Origin: JAJEFO01 sp965209045
GTDB lineage: Bacteria; Pseudomonadota; Alphaproteobacteria; Rhodobacterales; Rhodobacteraceae
Assembly (NCBI GenBank): GCA_965209045.1
Contig: CBDBPW010000001.1
Location: 930,001 to 994,000, forward strand
DNA: 64,000 nt
Direction of reading: 5' to 3'
Shown here: piece by piece, positions 53,384 through 62,117 of the stretch
Layout of the letters: each line of letters begins with the position of its first letter
How positions within the stretch are numbered: position 1 is the first letter of the stretch
Translations under genes and position numbers: made by a program
Notes under the pieces: generated by a model
What the model saw: the letters and a program-made list of their open reading frames with translations, nothing else
Databases searched by the model: none
What the model was told of the DNA's origin: nothing

Positions 53384-53600
53384 ATGTGGATGACGACGAC
53401 ACGCCTCGCGAGACACGAGAAGGTCACCACGCAAACCGTCCGGCGCTGGATCGAGGGAGGAGGATGTCAACGACATGAGCGGACACCCGGAGGCACTGCA
53501 GGGTCCGGGTCCCTGTCGGCCCCGACACCTTCCCCAACGCGACTTCCAGGGCCGCCAGGACTCCGGCAACATTCTTGATGAGATGCCGTACTGGGGAGGC
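53384..53600 (+). pseudogene. Frameshifted excisionase/MerR-like small HTH protein
   Basis: From 53384 the frame reads MTTTRLARHEKVTTQTVRRW and IEGGG, then RTPGG. A one-base shift near 53,490 is needed to continue as HCRVRVPVGPDTF. The uninterrupted pattern (VxxxTVRRWIExGxxxxxRTPGGHxRVR) is the helix-turn-helix of MerR/Xis-type proteins. Reading without the shift gives a short nonsense tail, so the gene is probably dead. It would have been a small DNA-binding protein, perhaps from a mobile element. Confidence 0.6.
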
Positions 53601-53783
53601 GAATTCAGGAACTGGCGCAATAGAAGGCCGAGGAGCGTGCCGCGTTCCCCTGATTTCGGGTTGGGACGGGTCCGTCGCTTGCGAGACGGAATGTGAACTG
53701 CCAGTCCGTGGATGTCGCGGTCGAAGTCCGCAAATGTCGCTTTCGCACGAGCATGCAAAAGGCGCGAGACGGAATGTTGCGCC

Positions 53784-55121
53784 ATGGACGACTATTATCG
53801 CGATGCACGAAAGATCGATCCGGCGCGCGGAACGCTTCTTGGGGACAACACGCCGAATGACGGAGACCGGATCGAGATCGGCCCGACCCGGCTTGCATTC
53901 GAGGAATGGGCGGCGGCCGGACTTGCCCTGCCCGACCTGCAAGAGATGCGGCGCTACAGATGGCAGCGGCTGACCGAACACGTGGTCGCGCGCGACTATG
54001 GTGGCTTGCTGGTCTTCGATCCCCTGAACATTCGCTACGCCACCGATTCCACCAACATGCAGCTCTGGAATGCCCACAACCCGTTTCGGGCGGTGCTGCT
54101 GTGCGCTGATGGGTACATGGTGCTTTGGGACTACAAGAACAGCCCGTTTCTCGCCTCGTTCAATCCTCATGTACGCGAGGTCCGTTCCGGTTCGGACTTT
54201 TTCTACTTCGACAGGGGAGACAGGGCACACGACGCGGCAGTTGCGTTTTCCGAACAGGTTCGGGACCTGATCAAGGCGCATGGAGGCGGAAACATGCGCC
54301 TCGCGGTCGACAAGGCGATGCTGCACGCCTTGAGGGCGCTTGAGGCATCGGGATTCGAGGTAATGGAGGGCGAGGAAGTCACCGAGAAGTCGCGCGCCGT
54401 CAAGGGCCCCGACGAAATCAAGGCCATGCGTTGCTCGATCCATGCTTGCGAGACCGCCGTTCGCGCAATGGAGGAGTTCGCGAGGAACGAAGTGCCCGGC
54501 GGCGGTGTCAGCGAGGACGACATCTGGTCGGTGCTGCATGCTGAGAACATCAAGCGCGGGGGAGAGTGGATCGAGACACGGCTGCTGGCCAGCGGCCCGC
54601 GAACGAATCCGTGGTTCCAGGAATGCGGGCCACGCACCGTCCAGGTGAACGAGATTGTCGCCTTCGACACCGACTTGGTGGGAAGCTACGGCATCTGCAC
54701 CGACATCAGCCGGACGCTGTGGATCGGCGATCACGCTCCAAGGCCCGACATGATCGAGGCGATGCGGCATGCGCATGAGCATGTCATGACGAATATGGAA
54801 CTTCTTCGCCCTGGTGCGCGGATCGAGGACATGAGCCGGAACGGCCACCGGCTCGCGGAGAAGTACCAGGAGCAGAAATACGGCTGCATGATGCATGGTG
54901 TCGGGCTTTGCGACGAGTGGCCGCTCGTAGCCTATCCCGACAAGATGGTCCCTGGCGCATTCGATTACGAACTGGAAGCAGGCATGGTTCTCTGCGTCGA
55001 AGCGCTTGTCGGCGAAACGGGCGGCGACTTTTCGATCAAGCTGGAAGACCAGGTTCTGGTCACCGAAGACGGATACGAGAACCTGACATCCTATCCCTTC
55101 GATCCGGCGCTGATGGGTTAG
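53784..55121 (+). CDS. dddP: DMSP lyase DddP (M24 family)
   Basis: 445 residues, the usual DddP length. The N-terminal half has the DddP-specific stretches LGDNTPNDGDRIEIGPTRLA and FDPLNIRYATDSTNMQLWN. In the C-terminal pita-bread fold the metal ligands occur at Asp295, Asp297, Asp307, His371, Glu406 and Glu421, and the catalytic acid at Asp377. These numbers coincide with those reported for roseobacter DddP. The enzyme cleaves dimethylsulfoniopropionate to dimethyl sulfide and acrylate in the cytosol rather than acting as a peptidase. The start at 53784 is set by family length. No DMSP transporter or acrylate gene is adjacent. Confidence 0.93.
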   Translation: MDDYYRDARKIDPARGTLLGDNTPNDGDRIEIGPTRLAFEEWAAAGLALPDLQEMRRYRWQRLTEHVVARDYGGLLVFDPLNIRYATDSTNMQLWNAHNPFRAVLLCADGYMVLWDYKNSPFLASFNPHVREVRSGSDFFYFDRGDRAHDAAVAFSEQVRDLIKAHGGGNMRLAVDKAMLHALRALEASGFEVMEGEEVTEKSRAVKGPDEIKAMRCSIHACETAVRAMEEFARNEVPGGGVSEDDIWSVLHAENIKRGGEWIETRLLASGPRTNPWFQECGPRTVQVNEIVAFDTDLVGSYGICTDISRTLWIGDHAPRPDMIEAMRHAHEHVMTNMELLRPGARIEDMSRNGHRLAEKYQEQKYGCMMHGVGLCDEWPLVAYPDKMVPGAFDYELEAGMVLCVEALVGETGGDFSIKLEDQVLVTEDGYENLTSYPFDPALMG

Positions 55122-55292
55122 AATCCTGTCCATGGCGAGCAGGTTTCCGCGCCTTCCTGAACCGGGTGGTTGGAAGCAGGACCTCTTGCAGCGGTCGGTC
55201 CGGTAAGCGGATCGGCTCCGGCAGTTCCAGGCACCGCCGCAAGCCGAGGCGGCATGGCGCGAAGGCTCGTCCAAAGCCGACCTGCGCGAAGT

Positions 55293-56192
55293 TCATTCGA
55301 AACCGTCAGGCGCCGGAACGCCTCGCAGGAATTCCTGGCCTGACACGGGTTTCCTGCCCTCGCGCTGGACTTCCGTCATCTCGATCGCACCCGTCCCGCA
55401 GGCAATGCGACAGCCGCCAAGATGAGCACCAGGCTCCCCCTCGCCATGGGCCAGGCGGGAGTTGAGGAGTTTCGTGCGCTCGCCATGGACCTTGCACCAC
55501 GCCCCCGGAAACGGAGACAGGCCGCGGATGTGGCGGTCGATTTCTTCGGCGGGCCTTGACCAGTCGATCCGCGTTTCCGCCTTGTCCACTTTCCGAGCAT
55601 AGGACACGCCGTCTTGCGGCTGCGGAGTGGGCTCGATGCCGTCAATGCCATGGAGCGCTTCGACGATGAGTCGGGCGCCTAGCGGGGCCAGCCTGTCATG
55701 AAGTCGCCCGGTCGTGTCGTCGGGCCCGATGGGCATGGCCTCTCGGAGCAGCACGGGTCCCGTGTCGAGCCCTGCATCCATGGCCATTATCGAGATCCCG
55801 GTCTCTTTGTCTCCGGACATGACGGCCCGGTGAATCGGGGCGGCACCGCGCCAGCGCGGAAGGAGAGATGCGTGGATGTTGAGGCAGCCGTGACGCGGGC
55901 ACGCCAGAATGGTCTCGGGCAGGATCAGGCCATAGGCAGCGACCACGGCGGCATCAGCGCGGTGAGCGCGAAAGCTGTCGCGAATGTCGGCCGACCGGAA
56001 GTCACCAGGTGCGTGCACGGGCAGCCCGAGCGCTTCTGCGCGAGCCTGGACGGGGCAAGGCCGTTCCTTCATGCCGCGTCCGGCCGGCCGGGGAGCCCGC
56101 GAGTAGACCGCAACGATTTCGTGCCCGGCGTCGAACACTGCATCGAGCGCGGGGACCGAAAACTCGGGCGTGCCCATGAACACGAGCCTCAT
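55293..56192 (-). CDS. fmt: Methionyl-tRNA formyltransferase
   Basis: 299 residues from the ATG at 56192 (MRLVFMGTPEFSVPALDAV is the standard beginning; an in-frame ATG lies four codons earlier). LNIHASLLPRWRGAAPIHRA is the active-site signature (Asn, His), and ISIMAMDAGLDTGPVLL carries the catalytic Asp. The C-terminal OB-like domain is complete. It formylates initiator Met-tRNA with 10-formyl-THF. Directly follows def in the same direction. Confidence 0.96.
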   Translation of the reverse strand: MRLVFMGTPEFSVPALDAVFDAGHEIVAVYSRAPRPAGRGMKERPCPVQARAEALGLPVHAPGDFRSADIRDSFRAHRADAAVVAAYGLILPETILACPRHGCLNIHASLLPRWRGAAPIHRAVMSGDKETGISIMAMDAGLDTGPVLLREAMPIGPDDTTGRLHDRLAPLGARLIVEALHGIDGIEPTPQPQDGVSYARKVDKAETRIDWSRPAEEIDRHIRGLSPFPGAWCKVHGERTKLLNSRLAHGEGEPGAHLGGCRIACGTGAIEMTEVQREGRKPVSGQEFLRGVPAPDGFE

Positions 56193-56210
56193 CGATTCAC
56201 CCATTGCGCC

Positions 56211-56732
56211 CTACGCCCGTTCCCGCTCGCGCTTCAGCTTCTTCATCTTTCGAGTGATCATCTGGCGTCGAAGCGGTTTCAGGTAGTCGATGAAGAGCTT
56301 GCCGTTCAGATGGTCGATTTCGTGCTGTACGCAGGTTGCCCAAAGGCCCTCGAAGCGTTCGGCCTCTTGCTCGCCCGCGAAGTCTCTCCAGGTCACTTCG
56401 ACTGCGGCGGGCCGTTCGATTTCGGCGAACTGTTCGGGAATGGAGAGACAGCCTTCCTCGTGCGTGGACCGTGCCTCCGAGGTCCAGGTCACCGCAGGGT
56501 TGATCAGGACCATCGGCTTGGGCGGAGCGTCCTCTTCCTTGACGCAGTCCATGACCAGGAGCCTCTTCGACACGCCAACCTGTGGTGCGGCAAGTCCGAT
56601 TCCAGGGGCCGCATACATGGTCTCAAGCATGTCATCCGCAAGCATGCGCAGCCTGTCATCGAATTCGGTGACAGGGTTTGCGACCGTTTTCAGGCGAGGA
56701 TCGGGGTGGATGAGGATATCCCGAATGGCCAT
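56211..56732 (-). CDS. def: Peptide deformylase
   Basis: 173 residues. The three PDF motifs are intact: GIGLAAPQVG, EEGCLS (metal Cys) and QHEIDHLNGKLF (metal His pair with Glu). It removes the formyl group from nascent proteins, complementing Fmt encoded just downstream. Many Rhodobacterales carry two or three def-like genes here; only one is present. Confidence 0.97.
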   Translation of the reverse strand: MAIRDILIHPDPRLKTVANPVTEFDDRLRMLADDMLETMYAAPGIGLAAPQVGVSKRLLVMDCVKEEDAPPKPMVLINPAVTWTSEARSTHEEGCLSIPEQFAEIERPAAVEVTWRDFAGEQEAERFEGLWATCVQHEIDHLNGKLFIDYLKPLRRQMITRKMKKLKRERERA

Positions 56733-56812
56733 GGGCTTCGTCTATGAGAAGGCAGGGTCGGCGGCAAGTCGACCTTGCTTGCGGGTCCGCGACTGACTGG
56801 ATAGGTCGAGAC

Positions 56813-57988
56813 ATGACCTATGATTTCGATACCCAGCTCGCGATTCGCGGCTCCCATGCCGCGAAGTATGACAACCTTGATCGAACGTTCGGCGTGGATG
56901 ATCCGGAGATAATTCCCATGTGGGTCGCGGACATGGACTTTCCCGTCGCGCCCGCCGTCCGTGCGGCACTGCAGGCGGAAGTGGACCTGGGGTATTGCGG
57001 GTATTTTGGCAATGCCGACGCTGCCAGCCAGGTCGTCGCTGAATGGTACAGGTCCCGCCACGGATGGGATGATGTCGATCCAGCCTGGGTGCGGTACACC
57101 CATGGCGTCGTCAGCGGCTATGGCGACGTGATCGCGACGTTCAGCGAGCCAGGCGACTCCATTGTCGTCTTCTCTCCGGTGTACCACGCGTTCTATCGCC
57201 AGGTGCGCAGCATGGGCCGGGAAATCGTGGAGAGTCGCCTGAAGGTCCAAGACGGTCGGTTCCTCATGGATCTGGACGCCCTGCAGTCATCATTGACCGG
57301 CCGCGAGAGGATCGTGACCTTCTGCACGCCGCACAATCCGGGCGGGCGGCTTTGGGCGGCGGAGGAAATCTGGGCCTTGGCAAAGTTCTGCGAGACAAAC
57401 GACCTGATACTGATCTCCGACGAGATTCACATGGATCTGGCGTTTCCGGGAGCGAAGTTCGTGCCGACGGCCGTTGCTGCGCCTGCGCAGCTCGACCGGC
57501 TGATCGTGCTCACCGCCGCTTCCAAGGGTTTCAACATTGCCGGAGGAGAGACGGGGCTTCTGATCGCCCCGGATCCGGAGGTTCGGGCACGCGTTGACAA
57601 GGTACTTGGCGATCGCGAGTCCTCGCCCAACCGTTTCGGCATGGCCATGCTCACGGCGGCCTTCGAGCAAGGCGGCGACTGGTCCGAGGCGGCGCGGGAC
57701 TATCTTGCCGGAAACTTCCGCACCTTTGCGCAGCGGGTGACTGCCATTCCCGGCGCCAGCGTCATGGACATGGACTCGACTTATCTCGCATGGGTGGACT
57801 TCACCGCTCTCGGCATGTCCGACGACGAGTTGCTGGAACGCTTGCTCGCCGCGAAGGTGGCACCGAGCCCCGGCACCCAGTTCGGAACCGGCGGTTCAGG
57901 TCACATGCGGTTCAATCTGGCCTTGCCGCGTCCGACATTGCTGGCCGCGATCGAACGGATCGAGCACGCGTTTTCGGATCTTCAATAG
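56813..57988 (+). CDS. PatB/MalY-type PLP aminotransferase (putative C-S lyase)
   Basis: 391 residues from the ATG at 56813. IIPMWVADMDFPVAPAVRAA and YFGNADAA begin the MalY/PatB pattern. Further motifs are FCTPHNPGGRLWAAEE, LISDEIHMDLAFPG, the PLP lysine in TAASKGFNIAGGETGLL, and MRFNLALPRPTLLAAIERI at the end. The group includes cystathionine beta-lyases that release sulfur or ammonia, but some members are regulators or transaminases. Divergent from def-fmt. Confidence 0.88.
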   Translation: MTYDFDTQLAIRGSHAAKYDNLDRTFGVDDPEIIPMWVADMDFPVAPAVRAALQAEVDLGYCGYFGNADAASQVVAEWYRSRHGWDDVDPAWVRYTHGVVSGYGDVIATFSEPGDSIVVFSPVYHAFYRQVRSMGREIVESRLKVQDGRFLMDLDALQSSLTGRERIVTFCTPHNPGGRLWAAEEIWALAKFCETNDLILISDEIHMDLAFPGAKFVPTAVAAPAQLDRLIVLTAASKGFNIAGGETGLLIAPDPEVRARVDKVLGDRESSPNRFGMAMLTAAFEQGGDWSEAARDYLAGNFRTFAQRVTAIPGASVMDMDSTYLAWVDFTALGMSDDELLERLLAAKVAPSPGTQFGTGGSGHMRFNLALPRPTLLAAIERIEHAFSDLQ

Positions 57989-58244
57989 GCTTTGGACCAG
58001 CCCTGCCTCAATTGCCCATGGGCGGCACGCATTTGCGTGCCCCCGGTTCCTGCGACGCCGCGTCCGGATGCAGTTGGACAGCACCGATCGAGTGTCCCCC
58101 CAGTCTACGCGATTTGGTCCGATTGCCCGAGCCGTGGCAGCATTTGGGCACGAGCCGTTGACGCGACCGGCGGGGCCTGCGCGTTTCGCGAACGCTCCGC
58201 CTTCAGTAGCCGCGGGTTGCCAGACCTCCAGCGCGTGCCGTTCC

Positions 58245-58760
58245 TCAACGCAGGCGAACACGCCAGTTTTCGCGTGCAAGACATCGCGCGCCATAGACGA
58301 TCAGGTCCTTGCGGGCGGTCCGGACAATGCGTTCGCACCATTCAGGCAGACGAGAAGCATGACGGTACTTCCGGTCCAGGCAGGTTGCCGAGTAGACTGC
58401 CCGATGCCCGCGGCCGGAATGCACGATGCGACGACAGCGGTCAGGAAGGGGCGCACTCCTGTAGTCATGGCGGCCTGTCGGGTTTCGCCGGAGAATTCGT
58501 CCGTTCAAGGCTTGGGCCTTCGAGGACGGTCGGTGACGGTTTCGGAAGCCGTGGTGCCCGTGAGGTGGCCGGCGTGTCTTCACTATGTCGGTTTCCGCCT
58601 CGTGGTCGATGTTGTCGAGGGCGGTCGCAAGCAATCCAAACACCGCGAGGCCGGTCAGAATCTTGCCAAAGTCCTCGGAGTCGGCCCGTGCCAGGACTGG
58701 CGGGAACGTCAAGGCGAGTGCGACGAAGGTTGATGCAGCAAGGGCACTTCTGTTGGCCAT
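58245..58760 (-). CDS. Hypothetical secreted basic protein
   Basis: 171 residues from the ATG at 58760 (GGAGA six bases upstream). A signal peptide (SALAASTFVALALTFPPVLA, cut after ARA about residue 25) is followed by a hydrophobic patch (ILTGLAVFGLLATALDNI). The tail is His/Arg-rich, with paired Cys motifs (PDRCRRIVHSGRGHRAVYSA, LPEWCERIVRTARKDLIVYG) that read like two repeats. Periplasmic; function unknown. Related proteins with the WCxxxVRT-type repeat occur in Rhodobacterales, from memory. Confidence 0.7.
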   Translation of the reverse strand: MANRSALAASTFVALALTFPPVLARADSEDFGKILTGLAVFGLLATALDNIDHEAETDIVKTRRPPHGHHGFRNRHRPSSKAQALNGRILRRNPTGRHDYRSAPLPDRCRRIVHSGRGHRAVYSATCLDRKYRHASRLPEWCERIVRTARKDLIVYGARCLARENWRVRLR

Positions 58761-58930
58761 GCGTGTTCTCCAATCTTGAGTGTCGTGCGGCGACTCACGT
58801 TGCCGCTTCATGAATGCAGGGTGGAACGCATCGATCGGGACACCCAATATCGGCCCGCTGATATCGGATAACGGGTGACCAAGGGTCGGATGACGTTGAT
58901 TTCTTGCCGGTGCGCGGAAACACTGGCAGC

Positions 58931-59224
58931 ATGTTTGCACGTTTCATGATCTGCGCCTTCGCGACACTTCTTTGCTTGGCGGGGCAGGCACAGGCCGTCT
59001 GCTACGCCGACTACAAGGCCAGCCGCGACAATCCGCTCAAGCTTCACTACGGAGTGGTCCGAATCGACGTGGATCCCTGCACCATGTCGGATCAGGTGCT
59101 GCACGACGTTTCGGAGAGGCTGAAAGCGTCCGGATGGAAGCTGCTGCAGGTGCAGTCGGTGTTCGACGACAGCGGGCTGGAGCAAAGGAGGAAGGATGCA
59201 GGACAGTACTTCCTCCGTTTCTGA
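58931..59224 (+). CDS. Small secreted protein, conserved in Rhodobacterales (function unknown)
   Basis: 97 residues from the ATG at 58931. Signal peptide (ARFMICAFATLLCLAGQAQA) then a short domain with two Cys (VCYADYKASRDNPLKLHYGV, DPCTMSDQ) and the end GWKLLQVQSVFDDSGLEQRR, AGQYFLRF. Periplasmic, probably one disulfide. Its 3' end overlaps the next gene by 29 bases, so the two are co-translated. Confidence 0.75.
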   Translation: MFARFMICAFATLLCLAGQAQAVCYADYKASRDNPLKLHYGVVRIDVDPCTMSDQVLHDVSERLKASGWKLLQVQSVFDDSGLEQRRKDAGQYFLRF

Positions 59225-59900
59225 CGCGAGGGTCGTGGGCGCGCGCGTGGTCGTCCTTGGAATCGTCGCGATCGTCTTGATACTTGGCGGCGCAGGGGTG
59301 TTCCTCCTGCTGAACCTCCCCGACGCCAACGCCTTCAATGCACGAGTCGAGCAGCTCTTCGTTGACAATGCGGACCTGACTTCGGCGGCGGAAATCAAGC
59401 TTCTTGAAGTCCTCGCCCAGTCAGGCACCGCGTTTTCCGACGTTCTTGCCGGATATCGCCTTGTGATCTTTGTTCTCATGCTCTTCGCGACCGGGCTTCT
59501 CGTCGCCTGCCTCGCATTCGTCGCCACGATCATCCTCCTGAATCGCCGGGTTGGCATGATCGAGAGGCAAGGCATCCAGGTTTCTTCGCTCACGATAGAT
59601 CGTGAAGGGAACTTCGTGATCATCAACGACATGGAGTTCAAGCTGACGAGCGCTGCAGTCGAGACGATTTCCGTTCTCGCGGAAGCGCGCATGGATGGGG
59701 AAGTTCTCAGCGGTGCCGAGATCGAGGCAGTGATTTCCGGTCGACGGCCGGAAGATTGCGAGGAAGCTTCCGGTGCCACGCGGATCAAGCGCTTGAGGGA
59801 CGCACTTGGCAACCAGATCGTGGCCGAATTGCTGATCAAGACCGTCGCCAGGCAAGGCTACGTGCTGGACATCGACCGGAACGCGATTCGAGTGGCCTGA
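59196..59900 (+). CDS. Two-TM membrane protein with winged-helix-like C-terminus
   Basis: 234 residues; the ATG at 59196 has a strong AAAGGAGG upstream although it overlaps the previous gene. TM1 is at about 17-40 (VVVLGIVAIVLILGGAGVFL), a ~50-residue periplasmic part follows, and TM2 is at about 89-115 (VIFVLMLFATGLLVACLAFV). The cytosolic C-terminal half has a beta hairpin (LTIDREGNFVIINDMEFKLT), helices, and a final GATRIKRLRDALGNQIVAEL with ARQGYVLDIDRNAIRV. This recalls OmpR/ToxR-type winged-helix domains (helix 3 plus wing). It could be a membrane-tethered regulator with the usual order reversed. Function unproven. Confidence 0.65.
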   Translation: MQDSTSSVSDARVVGARVVVLGIVAIVLILGGAGVFLLLNLPDANAFNARVEQLFVDNADLTSAAEIKLLEVLAQSGTAFSDVLAGYRLVIFVLMLFATGLLVACLAFVATIILLNRRVGMIERQGIQVSSLTIDREGNFVIINDMEFKLTSAAVETISVLAEARMDGEVLSGAEIEAVISGRRPEDCEEASGATRIKRLRDALGNQIVAELLIKTVARQGYVLDIDRNAIRVA

Positions 59901-60088
59901 CGCGGCCCGATGCACCCGAAAGGCCGGACACTGTCACTTTGCCGGACACGGGCTTCAAATGGTCGCGAGTCCTATGCACGATGCCGATCCATGTTCCATG
60001 GGCTGGCGTTGCGGGTGCACGAATTCCTTGGGAAGCCCGGCGTCTGCGACCATGTGCACGCATGTCCCGACATGAACCGGCGGGCGGG

Positions 60089-60164
60089 TGGCGGCCCCGA
60101 TAGGAGTCGAACCTATGACCTACCGCTTAGGAGGCGGTTGCTCTATCCTCTGAGCTACGAGGCC
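60089..60164 (-). tRNA. tRNA-Arg (anticodon CCU)
   Basis: The minus strand folds as a complete tRNA: acceptor GGCCTCG with CGGGGCC, anticodon stem ACCGC/GCGGT around loop CTCCTAA (anticodon CCT), T stem ATAGG/CCTAT with loop TTCGACT, discriminator G and an encoded CCA. It reads AGG codons. Confidence 0.95.
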
Positions 60165-60261
60165 GCTCCACCGCTTTTCTCCTGTTCTGGCGGTGTGATC
60201 AAGCGGCTTGCGCCGTTGCCATCGGGCAAAGGCACGAGGAGCATTGCAGCGAGGCGATCAG

Positions 60262-61326
60262 ATGAGCGATGACAAGATCATTCCGTTGACGAAAGACTCC
60301 AAGGCGCAAGTGCGGCCATTGACGTTGAAGGACGTGTCCTCGGCATCGGGCGTTTCCGAAATGACGGTCAGCCGGGTCTTGAGGAACCGCGGCGACGTCT
60401 CGGACGCAACCCGGGAAAAGGTCCTGCAGGCGGCAAAGGCGCTTGGCTACGTGCCGAACAGGATCGCGGGCGCTCTTGCGTCGAACCAGGTCAATCTGGT
60501 TGCGGTCATCATCCCAAGCCTGTCGAACATGGTGTTCCCGGAAGTCCTGACCGGGATTTCCGAAGCCCTCGAAGAGACGCCGCTTCAGTCGGTCGTCGGG
60601 GTGACCAACTACCTGCCGGAGAAGGAGGAACAGGTGCTGTTCCAGATGCTGTCCTGGCGACCGTCCGGAGTCATCATCGCCGGCCTCGAGCATTCGGACG
60701 CCTCGCGCGCCATGTTGGCCGCGTCGGGCATACCGGTGGTCGAGATCATGGACACTGACGGCGAGTGCATCGACTCGGTTGTCGGAATCAGCCATCGAAG
60801 GGCCGGACGCGAAATGGCTGCCCAGATCGCACGTTATGGATATCGAACGATCGGCTTTCTTGGCACCAAGATGCCGATGGACCACCGTGCGCGAAAGCGG
60901 TTCGAGGGCTTTACGGAGGCCCTGGCAAAGGAAGGCATCGAGGTTGCGGCCCAGGAATTCTACGAGGGTGGCTCGTCGCTCTTGAAGGGGCGCGAGCTGA
61001 CCGAATGCATCCTGACCCGGTGTCCCGATCTCGACTTCATCTACTACTCCAACGACATGATCGGTGCGGGCGGGTTGCTGTACCTGCTGGACAGGGGAGT
61101 TGACGTGCCCGGCCAGATCGGCCTCGCGGGATTCAACGGCTCGGAACTGCTTGACGGGATTTCTGTCAGGCTTGCGACCATGGATGCAGGTCGCCGGGAA
61201 ACCGGACGCAAGGCTGCTGAAATCGTTCTTGAGCGAATCGAAAGGGGCAAAGGCGCCGAGAAGCGGCGGGTGGAACTGACGCCACAAATCCAGTTCGGCG
61301 ACACGTTGAGGAGGAAGGGTCCATGA
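60262..61326 (+). CDS. LacI/GalR-family transcriptional regulator
   Basis: 354 residues; ATG at 60262. The N-terminal HTH is LTLKDVSSASGVSEMTVSRV with the hinge VPNRIAGALASNQ. The periplasmic-binding-like effector domain follows (LVAVIIPSLSNMVFPEVLTG, RYGYRTIGFLGTKMPMDHRA, DFIYYSNDMIGAGGLLYLLD). It resembles the GntR gluconate repressor subgroup. No sugar genes are adjacent, so it either acts elsewhere or has lost its operon. Confidence 0.92.
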   Translation: MSDDKIIPLTKDSKAQVRPLTLKDVSSASGVSEMTVSRVLRNRGDVSDATREKVLQAAKALGYVPNRIAGALASNQVNLVAVIIPSLSNMVFPEVLTGISEALEETPLQSVVGVTNYLPEKEEQVLFQMLSWRPSGVIIAGLEHSDASRAMLAASGIPVVEIMDTDGECIDSVVGISHRRAGREMAAQIARYGYRTIGFLGTKMPMDHRARKRFEGFTEALAKEGIEVAAQEFYEGGSSLLKGRELTECILTRCPDLDFIYYSNDMIGAGGLLYLLDRGVDVPGQIGLAGFNGSELLDGISVRLATMDAGRRETGRKAAEIVLERIERGKGAEKRRVELTPQIQFGDTLRRKGP

Positions 61327-61400
61327 CTGGCCGACGGGTTTCGGGCCGACTGCTTTAGCGGTCATGTGCGGGCATGATTTGCCGATGGCAGCACACGCGG

Positions 61401-61823
61401 TCAGCTCGATGAGCCAGCTGGCCCATGCGCAGGTGGCATCGCTGCCAAAATGTCAGTCAGGGCAAAGTCGTTGCCTTTGTACAGAAGCGGCTCAGAGGTC
61501 ACCCGAGCGAGCGCGTAGGCGAAACAGTCTCCGAAGTTCAAAGCTGCCGGATGCCGGCCCTTGCCAAATCGCCTCCAAGCCAGGCGCGCCGCCTCCAGGT
61601 GTTCGGCAGTGACGGGAGCTGGCCGGATTTCGGCAACTTCCAGGAACGCGGTCAACTCATGACCGGCCTGCACGCCGCCTCTGCTCTCAACGACGATCGA
61701 TGTTTCCAGCACGTTCGCTACAGACATGCCGCACGTCGCTGCGGTCAGGATCGCCTCCTCGTAACGTGTTGCATCCGGTTCGCGATTCAGGATCGCAAGC
61801 AAGGCAGAACTGTCGATGATCAC
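61401..61823 (-). CDS. vapC: VapC-family PIN-domain toxin (intact)
   Basis: 140 residues. MIIDSSALLAILNREPDA holds the first PIN Asp, SVANVLETSIVVESRGG the Glu, and ALNFGDCFAYALARVTSEPL the second Asp, ending with LLYKGNDFALTDI. It is a ribonuclease toxin that would cleave tRNA or rRNA. It overlaps the antitoxin gene by four bases (ATGA), as in typical vapBC operons. Contrast with the dead pair at 30.4-31.1 kb. Confidence 0.92.
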   Translation of the reverse strand: MIIDSSALLAILNREPDATRYEEAILTAATCGMSVANVLETSIVVESRGGVQAGHELTAFLEVAEIRPAPVTAEHLEAARLAWRRFGKGRHPAALNFGDCFAYALARVTSEPLLYKGNDFALTDILAAMPPAHGPAGSSS

Positions 61824-62077
61824 TTGGGCAGACCTAGGTCGTCATAAAGCAATTCGCCGTGATCAATGCCCGCTGATTCTGGTCCCATGAGCTTCGCGCA
61901 GCGTTCGGCGATGGCGCGAAGTTCTTGGGCACGGGCTTCCAAGCCACGCAGGCGACGCACGTGTTCCAATCGTTCGCGCAACGCGACGGTGATCGCGGCT
62001 GTCTTGGATTCGCCGGTCAGACTGGCGAGTTCGCTGGCCAGCGAACAGGTTTCCTTGTTCTTGATGTTGAGGCCCAT
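61820..62077 (-). CDS. vapB: VapB-type antitoxin (Rv0623-like)
   Basis: 85 residues. LNIKNKETCSLASELASLTG, then ESKTAAITVALRERLEHVRR is the N-terminal DNA-binding segment of the Rv0623/VapB group. The C-terminal part (GIDHGELLYDDLGLPK) would wrap the toxin. First gene of the operon; a 17-bp palindrome in its promoter is a likely operator. Confidence 0.9.
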   Translation of the reverse strand: MGLNIKNKETCSLASELASLTGESKTAAITVALRERLEHVRRLRGLEARAQELRAIAERCAKLMGPESAGIDHGELLYDDLGLPK

Positions 62078-62100
62078 GGCTTTCTGGGTAGAAGAATCAC

Positions 62101-62117
62101 GATATGTCTACCATATC
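62101..62117. promoter_or_regulatory. Palindromic operator for VapB(C)
   Basis: GATATG-TCTAC-CATATC is a perfect 6-bp inverted repeat with 5-base spacer, 23 bases upstream of vapB and overlapping the predicted -10. This is where VapBC complexes normally bind to repress their own operon. Confidence 0.7.
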
